Shown here: piece after piece, positions 16,576-25,514 of the stretch
How positions within the stretch are numbered: the first letter of the stretch is position 1
Layout of the letters: each line of letters starts with the position of its first letter
Source: PGZG01 sp040235405
GTDB taxonomy: Bacteria; Pseudomonadota; Gammaproteobacteria; Pseudomonadales; Alcanivoracaceae
Assembly: GCA_040235405.1 (NCBI GenBank)
Contig: JBECKT010000029.1
Coordinates: 1 to 64,000, forward strand
DNA length: 64,000 nucleotides
Direction: 5' to 3'
Notes under the pieces: generated by a model
Database searches by the model: none
Seen by the model: only the letters and a program-made list of their open reading frames with translations
Told to the model about the DNA's origin: nothing
Position numbers and translations under genes: made by a program

Positions 16576-17859
16576 TCAGTGCCGTTGCCAGAACGGGAAC
16601 GTCACACGAACACTGGTTCCCTGCCCCAGGGCACTGGCGACTTCCAGTTTCCAGCGACAACGCTCGCACAGACGCTGCACGATAGCGAGGCCGAGCCCAT
16701 GCCCGCTTTCACCCGGGGCCTGGCCTCTTTCGAACGGCTGCATCAATCGTTGCAACTCGGAAGAATCCATTCCGGGCCCGGTGTCACGCACCACCAGACT
16801 GCCGGCATCAATGCTGATCGTGACGTGGCCTGAGCCGGTGTAGTTGATTGCATTCCGAATCAGATTGGTCAGCACCATGGTCAGCACCGTCTCCGGCGCC
16901 TTGAGGGCCAGCAGCACACTCTGCTCGACCCGCACGCCAACATGCTTGCGCAATGCCAGCGGCTCGAGCCGCTCTACCAGATTGCAGACCAGATCGTTGA
17001 CGATAAGCTCGTCATCCGGCAACTGCCGGCTTTCACTGCGTGCCAGCAATAACAGAGTTTCAATCAGCGCTTCCATGTCTTCGACAGTATCCTCAATTCG
17101 CCGCAGGGCCGCTGGATTGGCCTGCTTTGCACTGAGCAATTCCAGATTGGCCCGGATTACCGCCAGCGGGGTCCGCAGCTCATGACTGGCATCGCGAGTA
17201 AACTGCCGCTCGCGCTCGACAAAGCCGACCAGTCGATTGGCATAGGACTCCAGTGCCACCACCAGCACTGCCACTTCACTGTCTGCCTCGGCCTCGACCA
17301 CGGAAAGATCCGGCCTTGCCGCGCGCGGATCATTCATCGGCGTGCGCCGCAACAATTCAGCCAGCTGCACCAATGGTGAAACCAACTTGCGCGATTTACG
17401 CCAGGTCAGGAATGAAGCGATATATATAACCAGCAAGACACCACTGAGCGGCAGGATGCCAAATACGAAAGCCAGCACGGAAACGCGCTGCTCGTCAAAG
17501 ATCAGATACAGTGTTTCCCCGCCGCGCCGTTCAACATAGACAATCGGAGTCTGGCCGTTGTAATCGACGCGACTGTATTTGCCAGGCGGCAAACCACGCA
17601 GCGCAGCCGGAATATCATCACCGTCAGGCCCATCAATCAGGCCCAGCAGGTGGCGGGTATTGGGCCGCTGAATATCCGGGTTTTGCTCTCGGGCTTCCCA
17701 AAAATGTTCTGCCTCCATGGACAACGCCTGACGCACCAGCACCCTCTCGATAATCTGGGCAGTTACCCAGACACCGAACAGGGTGGCGAAGCTGATCAGC
17801 ACCACCTGCAGCAGGTAGGCGCGGGTCAAGCGATACTGGAGGCCGGCGCGACGCACCAT
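16576..17859 (-). CDS. Sensor histidine kinase
   Basis: The 427-residue kinase has a membrane segment at about residues 14-36, a periplasmic sensor of about 90 residues, a second segment at about 128-152, a HAMP-like linker and a HisKA domain with His226 in SHELRTPLAV. The HATPase domain follows with the N box (NLIRNAINY, Asn336), the DTGPGMD box and GHGLGLAI. It is presumed to phosphorylate the convergent response regulator. It begins 14 bases after the stop of the CFA-like methyltransferase gene on the same strand, so it is probably transcribed with the lipid-modification genes. Confidence 0.92.
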   Translation of the reverse strand: MVRRAGLQYRLTRAYLLQVVLISFATLFGVWVTAQIIERVLVRQALSMEAEHFWEAREQNPDIQRPNTRHLLGLIDGPDGDDIPAALRGLPPGKYSRVDYNGQTPIVYVERRGGETLYLIFDEQRVSVLAFVFGILPLSGVLLVIYIASFLTWRKSRKLVSPLVQLAELLRRTPMNDPRAARPDLSVVEAEADSEVAVLVVALESYANRLVGFVERERQFTRDASHELRTPLAVIRANLELLSAKQANPAALRRIEDTVEDMEALIETLLLLARSESRQLPDDELIVNDLVCNLVERLEPLALRKHVGVRVEQSVLLALKAPETVLTMVLTNLIRNAINYTGSGHVTISIDAGSLVVRDTGPGMDSSELQRLMQPFERGQAPGESGHGLGLAIVQRLCERCRWKLEVASALGQGTSVRVTFPFWQRH

Positions 17860-17873
17860 GGAAAATTCCCGCG

Positions 17874-18899
17874 TTATTCAGCGACAAAACGGTAATGGCC
17901 GACAAACCATTCCGTGCCATCACCATAGCCGAACAGCTCCGAGCAGGCCATGAAAAACATCCGCCAGCGTTGCAACCAGAGCTTCGCTTCTTCGCCATAG
18001 GTCGCCGTCAGAACCGGCATGATCTGGTCCTCCCGGGCATCGGTATTATCCAGCCAGGCTTCCAGCGTGCGCGAGTAATGCTTGCCGTTAACTTGCCAGG
18101 CCTGCTCCAGCTGATACCAGTCCTGACTGCGATCAAGCAGATCGAATGAGGGCATCACGCCGCCGGTGAAGAAGTAACGACCCATCCAGTTTTTCTCACC
18201 CTCGATCTCGAACGGGTAAAACAACTCCCGGTGGCAGAATATATGCACGAACAGCTTGCCGCCGGGAACCAGCCAGGAGTGAATGCGACGCATCAGCTCC
18301 CGATGATTGCGCATATGCTCGAACATCTCCACGGACACCACACGATCAAACTTCCCCTGCGCAACAAAGCCGGAAACATCTGCCGTAATCACGGTGAGAT
18401 TTTTCAGCCCGCGAGACAATGCCTGCTGCTCGATGCAGGCACGCTGCGAGGCAGAATTGGAGACCGAGACAAACGAGCTGTGCGGATAATGTTCTGCCAT
18501 CCACAATGACAGGGAGCCCCAGCCACAGCCAAGCTCAAGCACCTTCTGCCCGTCCTCCAGCTCGGCCCGCTCGCAGGTCAACGCCAGCATGGCAGCCTCC
18601 GCCTCCTCCAGGGTACGCACACCATCCCCCCAGAAAGCACTGCTGTATTTCAGATGCGGGCCCAGTGCCAGCTGATAGAAACGTGCCGGCACCTCGTAGT
18701 GCTGATCGTTGGCTTGCTGCTGCGCCACTGCCACCGGCCCACTGGCCATCTGCTCCATCAGCAGTTGCTTGCGCGCCTCAATACCTTCTGATCCGGAGCC
18801 GGCATACTCACCGGCAAGACGCTGCCTGAGCAAGCGGCGGATACCGAAACGGATCAGGCTGTCAGGCGCAACCCTGTGCTCAGCAAGGGTAATCATCAT
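17874..18899 (-). CDS. CFA-synthase-family SAM methyltransferase
   Basis: This 341-residue protein belongs to the cyclopropane-fatty-acyl-phospholipid synthase family, which uses S-adenosylmethionine to modify unsaturated chains. The SAM-binding VLELGCGWG motif lies at about residue 120-128, preceded by the family's NDQHYEVPARFYQ segment. The protein is shorter than true CFA synthases and lacks their long N-terminal domain. ATG 18899 is chosen: it overlaps the stop of the DUF1295 gene in an ATGA arrangement with GGAG upstream; ATG 18914 is an alternative. Together with DUF1295 and DUF2878 genes it resembles clusters linked to unusual fatty acids such as furan or methylated chains. The actual product is unknown. 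Confidence 0.87.
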   Translation of the reverse strand: MMITLAEHRVAPDSLIRFGIRRLLRQRLAGEYAGSGSEGIEARKQLLMEQMASGPVAVAQQQANDQHYEVPARFYQLALGPHLKYSSAFWGDGVRTLEEAEAAMLALTCERAELEDGQKVLELGCGWGSLSLWMAEHYPHSSFVSVSNSASQRACIEQQALSRGLKNLTVITADVSGFVAQGKFDRVVSVEMFEHMRNHRELMRRIHSWLVPGGKLFVHIFCHRELFYPFEIEGEKNWMGRYFFTGGVMPSFDLLDRSQDWYQLEQAWQVNGKHYSRTLEAWLDNTDAREDQIMPVLTATYGEEAKLWLQRWRMFFMACSELFGYGDGTEWFVGHYRFVAE

Positions 18900-19663
18900 G
18901 ATCGGGGTCTCCATGGAATAAACGGGCTGGTGCTGTTCTGGTACCGGCGATAATCATCGCCACGGCTTTTCAGCGCCTGCCGTTCGGTGTAAGGGATTCC
19001 GGTGACGAACCACAGGAACAAAAACATAAAAACAGGTGCCAGCCACAACCATCCTGCGTGTGGCGCACCCCAGGCAATAAGCGGGTAACTGAACCAGTGC
19101 AGCCATTCAAAAAAATAGTTCGGATGCCTGGAATAACGCCACAAGCCAGAACGGCAGGTTTTGCCACGATTGGCGGGCTGCTGCCGAAAGTGCTGCAGCT
19201 GGCGGTCAGCAATCGCCTCACCAGCCAGTGCAACAATACCGATTGCAACACCGGCGACAAGCATCGCTTGAGAGCCTCCGGGATGTGCAGCAATAACGAA
19301 GTGCGGCAGCGCAAACAGCCAGGCCAACAAGCCCTGAGAGAGGAAGAAGAACAGATGAAACAGATTGACCCGGCCACCGTAGTGCTGGCGAATAGCCCGG
19401 TAGCGCCCCTCCTCCTCGACACCATGGACACGACGCCAGATGTGCATCCCCAGACGCAGCGACCAGAACCCCGCGAGGCCCGCCGCAAACAGACGATGCC
19501 AGATATCGCCACTGCCCACAGCCAGGTAAAAAACGGCGCTGGCGCCAACGCCAAAGGTCCAGATCACGTCAACATGGCCGGCATTGCGGGTTACTGTCTG
19601 GCGCCACCAGCCAAACAGACATGCCAGCATCAGTGCCAACGCAGTGATCAGTAAAGGGCTCAT
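18896..19663 (-). CDS. DUF1295 membrane protein (steroid-reductase/ICMT-like)
   Basis: The 255-residue integral membrane protein has about six hydrophobic segments and the DUF1295 hallmark near its C-terminus: LWRYSRHPNYFFEWLHW, then GIPYTERQALKSRG. The family is related to steroid 5-alpha-reductases and isoprenylcysteine methyltransferases, so a reductase or methyltransferase acting on lipid is plausible. The start is ATG 19663, which overlaps the end of the DUF2878 gene by four bases; the long upstream in-frame extension lies antisense to nothing useful and lacks similarity. It is the second gene of a tightly coupled minus-strand operon. Confidence 0.88.
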   Translation of the reverse strand: MSPLLITALALMLACLFGWWRQTVTRNAGHVDVIWTFGVGASAVFYLAVGSGDIWHRLFAAGLAGFWSLRLGMHIWRRVHGVEEEGRYRAIRQHYGGRVNLFHLFFFLSQGLLAWLFALPHFVIAAHPGGSQAMLVAGVAIGIVALAGEAIADRQLQHFRQQPANRGKTCRSGLWRYSRHPNYFFEWLHWFSYPLIAWGAPHAGWLWLAPVFMFLFLWFVTGIPYTERQALKSRGDDYRRYQNSTSPFIPWRPRS

Positions 19664-20211
19664 GCAGGCACCTGCGGATGACGCTCTGCGGAGTCTGCTG
19701 CCAACCACGCCAGCCACGGCACCAACAACGCCCAGCCTGCGCCGTAGACAGCCAGGAGCGCCATTTCTCCCTGCAACGGCTGTGCTGCACCAAATCGTAG
19801 CCCGGCAAACAGGGACATTACCGCACCGACACCACCGAACACTGCCGCCACCAGCCAACGACCACGCATCCAGGCGAGGGAATACAGGAAAGATTGAGCG
19901 AACCCGGCCCACAGGCAAAGAATCCACAGCGGCGGCACTGCGGCCCACCATTGCAACTCGTATCTAACCAGACCGGTTGCCAGCAGCAGCACTTCAAACA
20001 CTGTCCCGGTTACCAGGCCGAGGCACACCAGGCGCAGGTCGGCTCGCAAATCGCCGCCACTGGCATGAGTCCACGCCAGCAGTGCCGCCAGTGCCAGAGG
20101 CGCGGGCCAGTGCCAGCCGGCCGCCGCACCAAGCACAGCAGCAAACCAGAGCAACTGGAACAGTACGAAATTGCCGATGATGGCGGACAGGGAGGATTTC
20201 AGTTTCATCAA
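19660..20211 (-). CDS. DUF2878 membrane protein
   Basis: The 183-residue inner-membrane protein has about five to six hydrophobic segments with FQLLWFAAVLGAA near the start, matching the DUF2878 family. That family is found next to CFA-synthase-like methyltransferases and DUF1295 proteins in many gammaproteobacteria; its biochemical role is not known. It is the first gene of the minus-strand operon DUF2878-DUF1295-methyltransferase-histidine kinase. Start codons ATG 20211 and ATG 20208 are both possible. Confidence 0.82.
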   Translation of the reverse strand: MMKLKSSLSAIIGNFVLFQLLWFAAVLGAAAGWHWPAPLALAALLAWTHASGGDLRADLRLVCLGLVTGTVFEVLLLATGLVRYELQWWAAVPPLWILCLWAGFAQSFLYSLAWMRGRWLVAAVFGGVGAVMSLFAGLRFGAAQPLQGEMALLAVYGAGWALLVPWLAWLAADSAERHPQVPA

Positions 20212-20315
20212 TCAACGGTATCGGGGTTGCTGTGAAACGTCTGTGACGGGCTCTGTTCACGCCTGATTGATAGCACAGGGCAGACACTGGGACAGGATAT
20301 TTACAGGTTGCGATC

Positions 20316-20879
20316 ATGATACGAAAAACACTCCTGCTTGCCTGCCTTGCCCTGATCACCGCACTGCTGGCTGGCTGTGCCGGTCACGACCGGAGCAGCT
20401 ATGTTTCTGCCTATCAGGAAGCATCAGTCCGGTTCAGCGGTGCGGCAATTGAAAGCATGGTGCCGGTGGAGCGCGTCAAGGCAGTCTATGCTGACCTGAC
20501 CGGCCCGAACCTTGCCGAGCGGGTCAATGCCGCCTACGCGGAGGACCTGTACTTCAATGACACCCTGCACACTTTCAATGATCGCGCTGAACTGGGTCGG
20601 TACCTGCAGGAAACCGCCGAGCGAGTAGAAAGCGTTCAGGTGGAAGTTGACCGGATCATCGTCGACGGTCGCGATGTCTGGCTGAAATGGCGTATGAGCA
20701 CACACGCCCGGGCACTGGGCCACACCATGCAGGCCAACACCATCGGCATGACCCACCTGCGCTTCAACGACAACGGTCAGGTAGTGCTGCATCAGGACTA
20801 TTGGGACAGCACCGAGGGCGTGTTCTCCCACCTTCCCTTTATCGGAGGCCTGGTCCGGTGGACCAGAAATCGACTATGA
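20316..20879 (+). CDS. NTF2/SnoaL-like lipoprotein
   Basis: The 187-residue protein starts with a signal sequence ending in LLAGC, a good lipobox, so it is probably a lipoprotein. The mature part is a single NTF2-like domain (cone-shaped fold used for small hydrophobic ligands), with the AERVNAAYAEDLYFNDTLHTF segment and the QDYWDS strand typical of SnoaL-like proteins. It is divergent from the DUF2878 operon, and its stop overlaps the chalcone-isomerase-like gene by four bases. Such a protein accompanies CFA-like/DUF1295 clusters elsewhere, pointing to an envelope lipid role; that role is inferred. Confidence 0.82.
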   Translation: MIRKTLLLACLALITALLAGCAGHDRSSYVSAYQEASVRFSGAAIESMVPVERVKAVYADLTGPNLAERVNAAYAEDLYFNDTLHTFNDRAELGRYLQETAERVESVQVEVDRIIVDGRDVWLKWRMSTHARALGHTMQANTIGMTHLRFNDNGQVVLHQDYWDSTEGVFSHLPFIGGLVRWTRNRL

Positions 20880-21415
20880 AGGCACTGCTCGCTCTGGCCA
20901 TACTGGCTGCTGCCAGCCCGGGCATAGCTGCGTCCGGCCAGCCCCATGCGGCCGAGCTGGATTCGCAGACCCGACTGAACCTGTGTCGTTCGGCGCCGGT
21001 CAAGGCATTACGTTTCATTGAGGTTGGCAAGGCAATGCTGTGGCGGGATGACTGCGTCGGCGGCCCGGCGTCACTAAAGCCACCCTTGCTGCTCGAGTTT
21101 GCCTACCAACGCGACGTGCCCGGCTCCGCCTTCAGTCAGGCCGCAATGGCAATGATCGAACGCAATGTCAGCGATACCACTTTCTCCGGACTGAAGGCCA
21201 GACTGGAGCGATTCAACAGCCATTATCGTGATATCAGCGACGGTGATCGCTACCAGCTACGCTATCTGCCCGGCGGCGAGCTGGAACTACTGCTAAATGA
21301 TCAGTTGTTAACCCGGGAACAGGGACATGATTTTGCTTCGGCCTACCTCAACATCTGGTTTGGCCCACAGCCCTATTCGAAGAACCTGAAAAAGCAGCTT
21401 CTGGCGACAGAGTAA
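20876..21415 (+). CDS. Chalcone-isomerase-like secreted protein
   Basis: The 179-residue protein has a signal peptide (cleavage near AIAASG) and a chalcone-isomerase-like fold: ALRFIEVGKAMLW near the N-terminus, and the terminal WFGPQPYSKNLKKQLL stretch seen in this family. Bacterial members are generally non-catalytic fatty-acid or lipid binders. ATG 20876 overlaps the stop of the NTF2-like gene, so the two are translationally coupled. A cysteine pair (Cys38 and Cys60 region) may form a periplasmic disulfide. Confidence 0.82.
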   Translation: MKALLALAILAAASPGIAASGQPHAAELDSQTRLNLCRSAPVKALRFIEVGKAMLWRDDCVGGPASLKPPLLLEFAYQRDVPGSAFSQAAMAMIERNVSDTTFSGLKARLERFNSHYRDISDGDRYQLRYLPGGELELLLNDQLLTREQGHDFASAYLNIWFGPQPYSKNLKKQLLATE

Positions 21416-21481
21416 TCGAGAGAATTCGTTACCTGACAGGACTGTCGCGGTAAACTGTACGCCGACAAGGAGTACAAAGAC

Positions 21482-22414
21482 ATGCGCTTTTCCGACCGCC
21501 TCGCCACCGACAACGCCCTGACTCTGGTCCGCAGTAGCGCCCGACTGGTGTTTGCGCTGATTACCTTCCTCTACCTGTATCAGGGTGGTATCGACATCGG
21601 CTCCTGGCTGGCACTGGTAATACTGGGCGCTTACGTCGGGCTGCACGGAGTGCTGATCTGGCGCGGCGGTATGCTCGCAGAAGTCGGTGGCGTGGCGTTG
21701 GATATCTGCGCCATTGCCGCATCGGTCTGGCTCGACCCGTCACCGATGCCTCCCTCCCTGATGTTGTTTCTGGTCCTGATTCTCAGCGGCGGCCTGCTAC
21801 ATGGGCCGATGCGCTTTAATGTGCTGCTCGGCCTGAGCGCGATGGCAGTAGCTGTCCTGATCAGTCTGGGTGAGCGTCGTATCGGTGCGGATGTGTCTGC
21901 AATGTGGTTTGCCGGCACCATCATGCTGGCTTGCGCCCTGTATGCCGGGATTCTGCTGTATCGTAATCAGGCTCATGAACGCCTGGCTCTGGAAGCCACC
22001 TGGCGTGACCCGCAAACCGGCCTGATCAGCCATCAGGCGCTGATTTCCACCGCAGGATGGCTCCTGCCCCTGCACGACCGGATGGCCGCACACCTGACGC
22101 TGGTGCTGGTCGAAGCCGGTGCCAACCAGAATCTGGCAACATTGGCGGAGCGGCTGTCACAACGGCTGCGGCGCAGCGACGTTGCTGCCCGCTATAACGA
22201 ACAGGCGCTGGCACTGATGCTGCCCTGCACTACTGTTACGTCCGCTGAAAACCTGCTCAGCGACCTGCGTCAGCAAGGAACAGAGTTCCGTGCAGCGCTG
22301 GTAGCAGTCAGCAGCAGCGACCAGAGTCTGGAGGGCGCCCTGCATCATCTGGAGCAACACCTGCAACGTGCCAATGACAGCAATCACTGGATGGTCCACG
22401 CCACTTCGCTTTAA
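21482..22414 (+). CDS. Membrane protein with degenerate GGDEF domain
   Basis: The 310-residue protein has about five membrane segments in the first 165 residues. The remainder looks like a decayed diguanylate-cyclase domain: WRDPQTGLISHQAL corresponds to the DxLTGLxNR entry, and DVAARYNEQALALMLP corresponds to the RYGGEEF active-site strand. The GGEEF residues are replaced by NEQAL, so cyclic di-GMP synthesis is not expected. It may act as an inactive sensor or binding protein. GGAG precedes the ATG. Confidence 0.75.
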   Translation: MRFSDRLATDNALTLVRSSARLVFALITFLYLYQGGIDIGSWLALVILGAYVGLHGVLIWRGGMLAEVGGVALDICAIAASVWLDPSPMPPSLMLFLVLILSGGLLHGPMRFNVLLGLSAMAVAVLISLGERRIGADVSAMWFAGTIMLACALYAGILLYRNQAHERLALEATWRDPQTGLISHQALISTAGWLLPLHDRMAAHLTLVLVEAGANQNLATLAERLSQRLRRSDVAARYNEQALALMLPCTTVTSAENLLSDLRQQGTEFRAALVAVSSSDQSLEGALHHLEQHLQRANDSNHWMVHATSL

Positions 22415-22464
22415 TCGACCTTACAATGATGGCCCTCCGAACCTGATCCATCAGGAGTCTGATT

Positions 22465-23850
22465 ATGAAGTCGCTACTGTTTTCCGCTGCTATCGTGCTT
22501 GCCTCTCAGGCAATGGCAGAGGAACGACCCGCGACCAAGATCGTCGGAGGCGAGGACGCCTCCCGGACCTATCCATGGATGGCGGGGCTGCACCTGTACC
22601 TGCCAGAACAGGATGCCTATCAGGTCGATCCATTTTGCGGCGGTAGCCTGATTGCTCCAGGCTGGGTTATTACAGCAGCGCACTGCATTACCACACCGGG
22701 CAACGGCGCAGATCCACTGGATTATGAGCAAACAGCCGAGGCAACTGTGGCGCGGATCGGCCTGCCGGACCTTGTCGATGTGCCCCAGTATTTCGTCAGC
22801 AACCTGTTTGCCCACCCGAGGTATGGCGTCGCCGACGGCAGTGACGATTCCGACATCGCCCTCGTGCAGCTGGCCAGACCGGCTAACGTTGAAACCATCA
22901 GCCTCGCCGACAACGACATCATGAACAATGTTGAATCATCCCGTATTCTCAACGATGTTGTCCGCATCATTGGCTGGGGAGTTTTCGACGATGCCAAGTT
23001 TGATCCGGACAATGCGGTTGCCGGCAATCAACCGGATTATCTTCAGGAGGCCGACATTGATTACCTGCCGTTCTCCAACTCACTGTGCAGAGATGCCTGG
23101 GGCGGTCTAACCGGAAATATGATTTGCGCGTGGGAACCCACTGTAGACCAGGCAACCCTGCCAAATGGTCAGGACGCCTGTTTCGGCGACAGCGGCGGCC
23201 CTCTGATGATACCGGCGAATACCCTGCTGACCTCAGGCAGGACTGATAGTGACTGGCTGCTCGGGGCCACCAGCTTCGGCTCAACCAATTGCAATAGCAG
23301 CCAGAACCCCGGGGTCTACACCAAATTGAGCCGATTCTCTGGCTGGATTGAAAACACCAGCAAAAATGCGGGCGATCCCCTGGTTGACGTCAAGGTTTTC
23401 CTGAGCATGCCTGCCGGGATCAATCCGGATAAGGATTTCAACTTCGTGCTGACCATCAGGAACGTTAGCATTAATAATAACGCAAGCACCGTTATCGCCA
23501 CGGTATCCGCCAATGACAGCTTGCTGAGCACCGGGTCGAGCGACTGCATCCTTGATGGCGCGACCTGGGCATGCACCGTCCCACGCAGCATGCCGCCGGG
23601 CATGAGCCACAAGATTCAATTTGAAGGCAGCTGGCAGGGCATGGATGAAGCAAGCCTGACCGCGAATGCGTCAGTCCAGGCAGCGCAGGATGATTACCGG
23701 ATAGCCAATAACTCTCTCAGCGCAACGACCCCGGTCTCTGCCTCCTATGTTGCCAAAAAAAATTCAGGTGGCGGCAGCATTGGCTTGCTCTGGTGGGCAG
23801 CCCCCCTGTTTTATCGGCGCAGGAAACTGCGCAACCAGTCCAGCAACTGA
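22465..23850 (+). CDS. Secreted trypsin-like serine protease with GlyGly-CTERM tail
   Basis: The 461-residue S1A protease has a signal peptide (cut near AMA/EE) and a short propeptide ending at the IVGG activation site (residues 26-29). The catalytic triad is His73 (TAAHC), Asp130 (SDIAL) and Ser243 (GDSGGP). After the protease domain comes a beta-sandwich of about 120 residues. The C-terminus, GGGSIGLLWW followed by a hydrophobic stretch and YRRRRK-like basic residues, is a GlyGly-CTERM signal, which is processed by a rhombosortase after type II secretion. A clear AGGAG precedes the ATG. Neither the rhombosortase nor secretion genes are in this window. The last 40 bases overlap the convergent monooxygenase gene. 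Confidence 0.92.
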   Translation: MKSLLFSAAIVLASQAMAEERPATKIVGGEDASRTYPWMAGLHLYLPEQDAYQVDPFCGGSLIAPGWVITAAHCITTPGNGADPLDYEQTAEATVARIGLPDLVDVPQYFVSNLFAHPRYGVADGSDDSDIALVQLARPANVETISLADNDIMNNVESSRILNDVVRIIGWGVFDDAKFDPDNAVAGNQPDYLQEADIDYLPFSNSLCRDAWGGLTGNMICAWEPTVDQATLPNGQDACFGDSGGPLMIPANTLLTSGRTDSDWLLGATSFGSTNCNSSQNPGVYTKLSRFSGWIENTSKNAGDPLVDVKVFLSMPAGINPDKDFNFVLTIRNVSINNNASTVIATVSANDSLLSTGSSDCILDGATWACTVPRSMPPGMSHKIQFEGSWQGMDEASLTANASVQAAQDDYRIANNSLSATTPVSASYVAKKNSGGGSIGLLWWAAPLFYRRRKLRNQSSN

Positions 23851-25445
23851 TCGGCATCGACCAGAGACGCCCGGAACGCCAGATGGCCATCCGGGCGCAT
23901 CACCCACAGCCCGGCCCCTGCGCCAAAGCGCTGACAAAACTCACCGTGCTGATCAGTCAACAGGGAAACATCAAACTCTTCCAGCTCCCGCAAACTTTTC
24001 GCCGCTGTACCGCCAGCCACAACCAGTGTTCGCACCCACTTGCCAAATTCAGCCGGCACCCGATCAGCTAGCGCATAGGCAGTCACCAGCTGCTGTGAAT
24101 CCGGTTCATCATCCAGCTGAATCAACAGATAGTGGCGTGGATCGCGCAACAGATCGATCAGGTGCAACACTTCATTGCCACAACCCAGACGGGCGTCCGG
24201 CACCCGGTCGCCGGGCTCAGGGCCAACCTTCCCCGCTGGCCAGCCGGCAGAACCGGCTGCCACCAGATCCGAGTCCCGATAGGCAATATCAAGTTGACTG
24301 GCACGACGCAGCAAGCGCCGGCCGAGCCCCGGCCGACCATTCATGAATTTCAGCATCCAGTCACGCCCGGCACGTAATAGACGATTGCGGGAGAAAGAAC
24401 CGCGCGACAGCAAATCAACCGAATACAGCATGGTCCGTGCCACTGGTCGGCGCTCACGTTCATAACTGTCCAGCAACCGACCGCCGCCAATACCACCCAG
24501 AAACAGCGCCAGTTTCCAGGCCAGATTGAAGGCATCACCGATACCGGTATTCATACCCTGGGCACCCAGCGGGCTCTGGATATGACAGGCGTCGCCAGCC
24601 AGCAATACCCGATTCTGGCGATAACGGCTGGCCAGCCGGCGCTGGATGGTAAAACGGGTCAACCAGCGCGGCACCCCCAGTGGCGGACATTCACCAAATG
24701 CCGCTGTCAGCCGCTCCCGGAATGGCGCCAGCGTAACGTCCGACTCGGTATCGTCTGACGCGGCCTGATTGATCACCAGCCGCCAGCAGTCCGGCATCGG
24801 CAAGGCAATCATGCTGCCCGTCGAAAGCAGGAAGCCATGGGAACTGGATCGGGACAACGACCAGTTGATATCAAGATCGGCAATCAGGAAGTGATCCTTC
24901 TCGGTGATCCCGTCAAAACTGACGCCAAGCTGCTCGCGCACTCGTGAATGGGCGCCGTCGCAACCGACCAGCACGGCACATTCGAGCCGATGAATATTCC
25001 CTTCAACCAGCAGGTTGGCCACCACACTGTCGCCATGCTGGATAAAGGATTGCAGCGAGACGCTTCGCCAGACCCTGCCGCCCAGTGCTTCGAAGCGCTC
25101 TGCCAACACTTTCTCAACATCACCCTGCGGACAGATCAGTAGCGACGGAAACGGCGCCTCAAGGGTGGTCAGGTCGAGCGTCAGCAGCATTCCCTCATCG
25201 TTATGTACGGTAACCGAAGTCTGTACATTGCTGAGCTGACGTACCGGCTCCAGCACATCAAGAGCATGAAAAATTTCCAGCGTTCTCGAATGCAGGCCCA
25301 GCGCTCTTGACCAGGGCATGGGCTCGGCCAGCTTGTCGATCACCAGGCAGTCGATACCCAATTGCCGTAGTCGGATTGCCAGTGTCAATCCGGTAGGCCC
25401 TGCACCGACAATCAATACCGCCGAGCGGCGCGGCATCAGATTCAT
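23811..25445 (-). CDS. FAD-dependent monooxygenase, UbiH/phenol hydroxylase type
   Basis: The 544-residue enzyme is a class A flavoprotein monooxygenase that would hydroxylate an aromatic ring with NAD(P)H and O2. It has the GAGPTGL dinucleotide-binding motif near the N-terminus, a DGAHSRVREQLG motif in the middle and the GDACHIQSPLGAQGMNTGIGDAFNL FAD motif (residues 300-325). A C-terminal thioredoxin-like part is typical of the phenol hydroxylase branch. ATG 25445 has AGGGAG upstream; the open frame extends to 25544 but overlaps dinB. It overlaps the protease gene tail by 40 bases and is divergent from dinB. The substrate is not evident. Confidence 0.9.
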   Translation of the reverse strand: MNLMPRRSAVLIVGAGPTGLTLAIRLRQLGIDCLVIDKLAEPMPWSRALGLHSRTLEIFHALDVLEPVRQLSNVQTSVTVHNDEGMLLTLDLTTLEAPFPSLLICPQGDVEKVLAERFEALGGRVWRSVSLQSFIQHGDSVVANLLVEGNIHRLECAVLVGCDGAHSRVREQLGVSFDGITEKDHFLIADLDINWSLSRSSSHGFLLSTGSMIALPMPDCWRLVINQAASDDTESDVTLAPFRERLTAAFGECPPLGVPRWLTRFTIQRRLASRYRQNRVLLAGDACHIQSPLGAQGMNTGIGDAFNLAWKLALFLGGIGGGRLLDSYERERRPVARTMLYSVDLLSRGSFSRNRLLRAGRDWMLKFMNGRPGLGRRLLRRASQLDIAYRDSDLVAAGSAGWPAGKVGPEPGDRVPDARLGCGNEVLHLIDLLRDPRHYLLIQLDDEPDSQQLVTAYALADRVPAEFGKWVRTLVVAGGTAAKSLRELEEFDVSLLTDQHGEFCQRFGAGAGLWVMRPDGHLAFRASLVDADQLLDWLRSFLRR

Positions 25446-25514
25446 CCGGTTCTCCCTGTTATGCTTTGCAATCCGGATAGCGGACCACTGCGTGCCTGCA
25501 AGGCTAGCCAAAGC

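Noticed and set aside
25446..25514. LexA box before dinB
   Set aside because: No CTGT-N8-ACAG match is present; only a partial CTGT was found.
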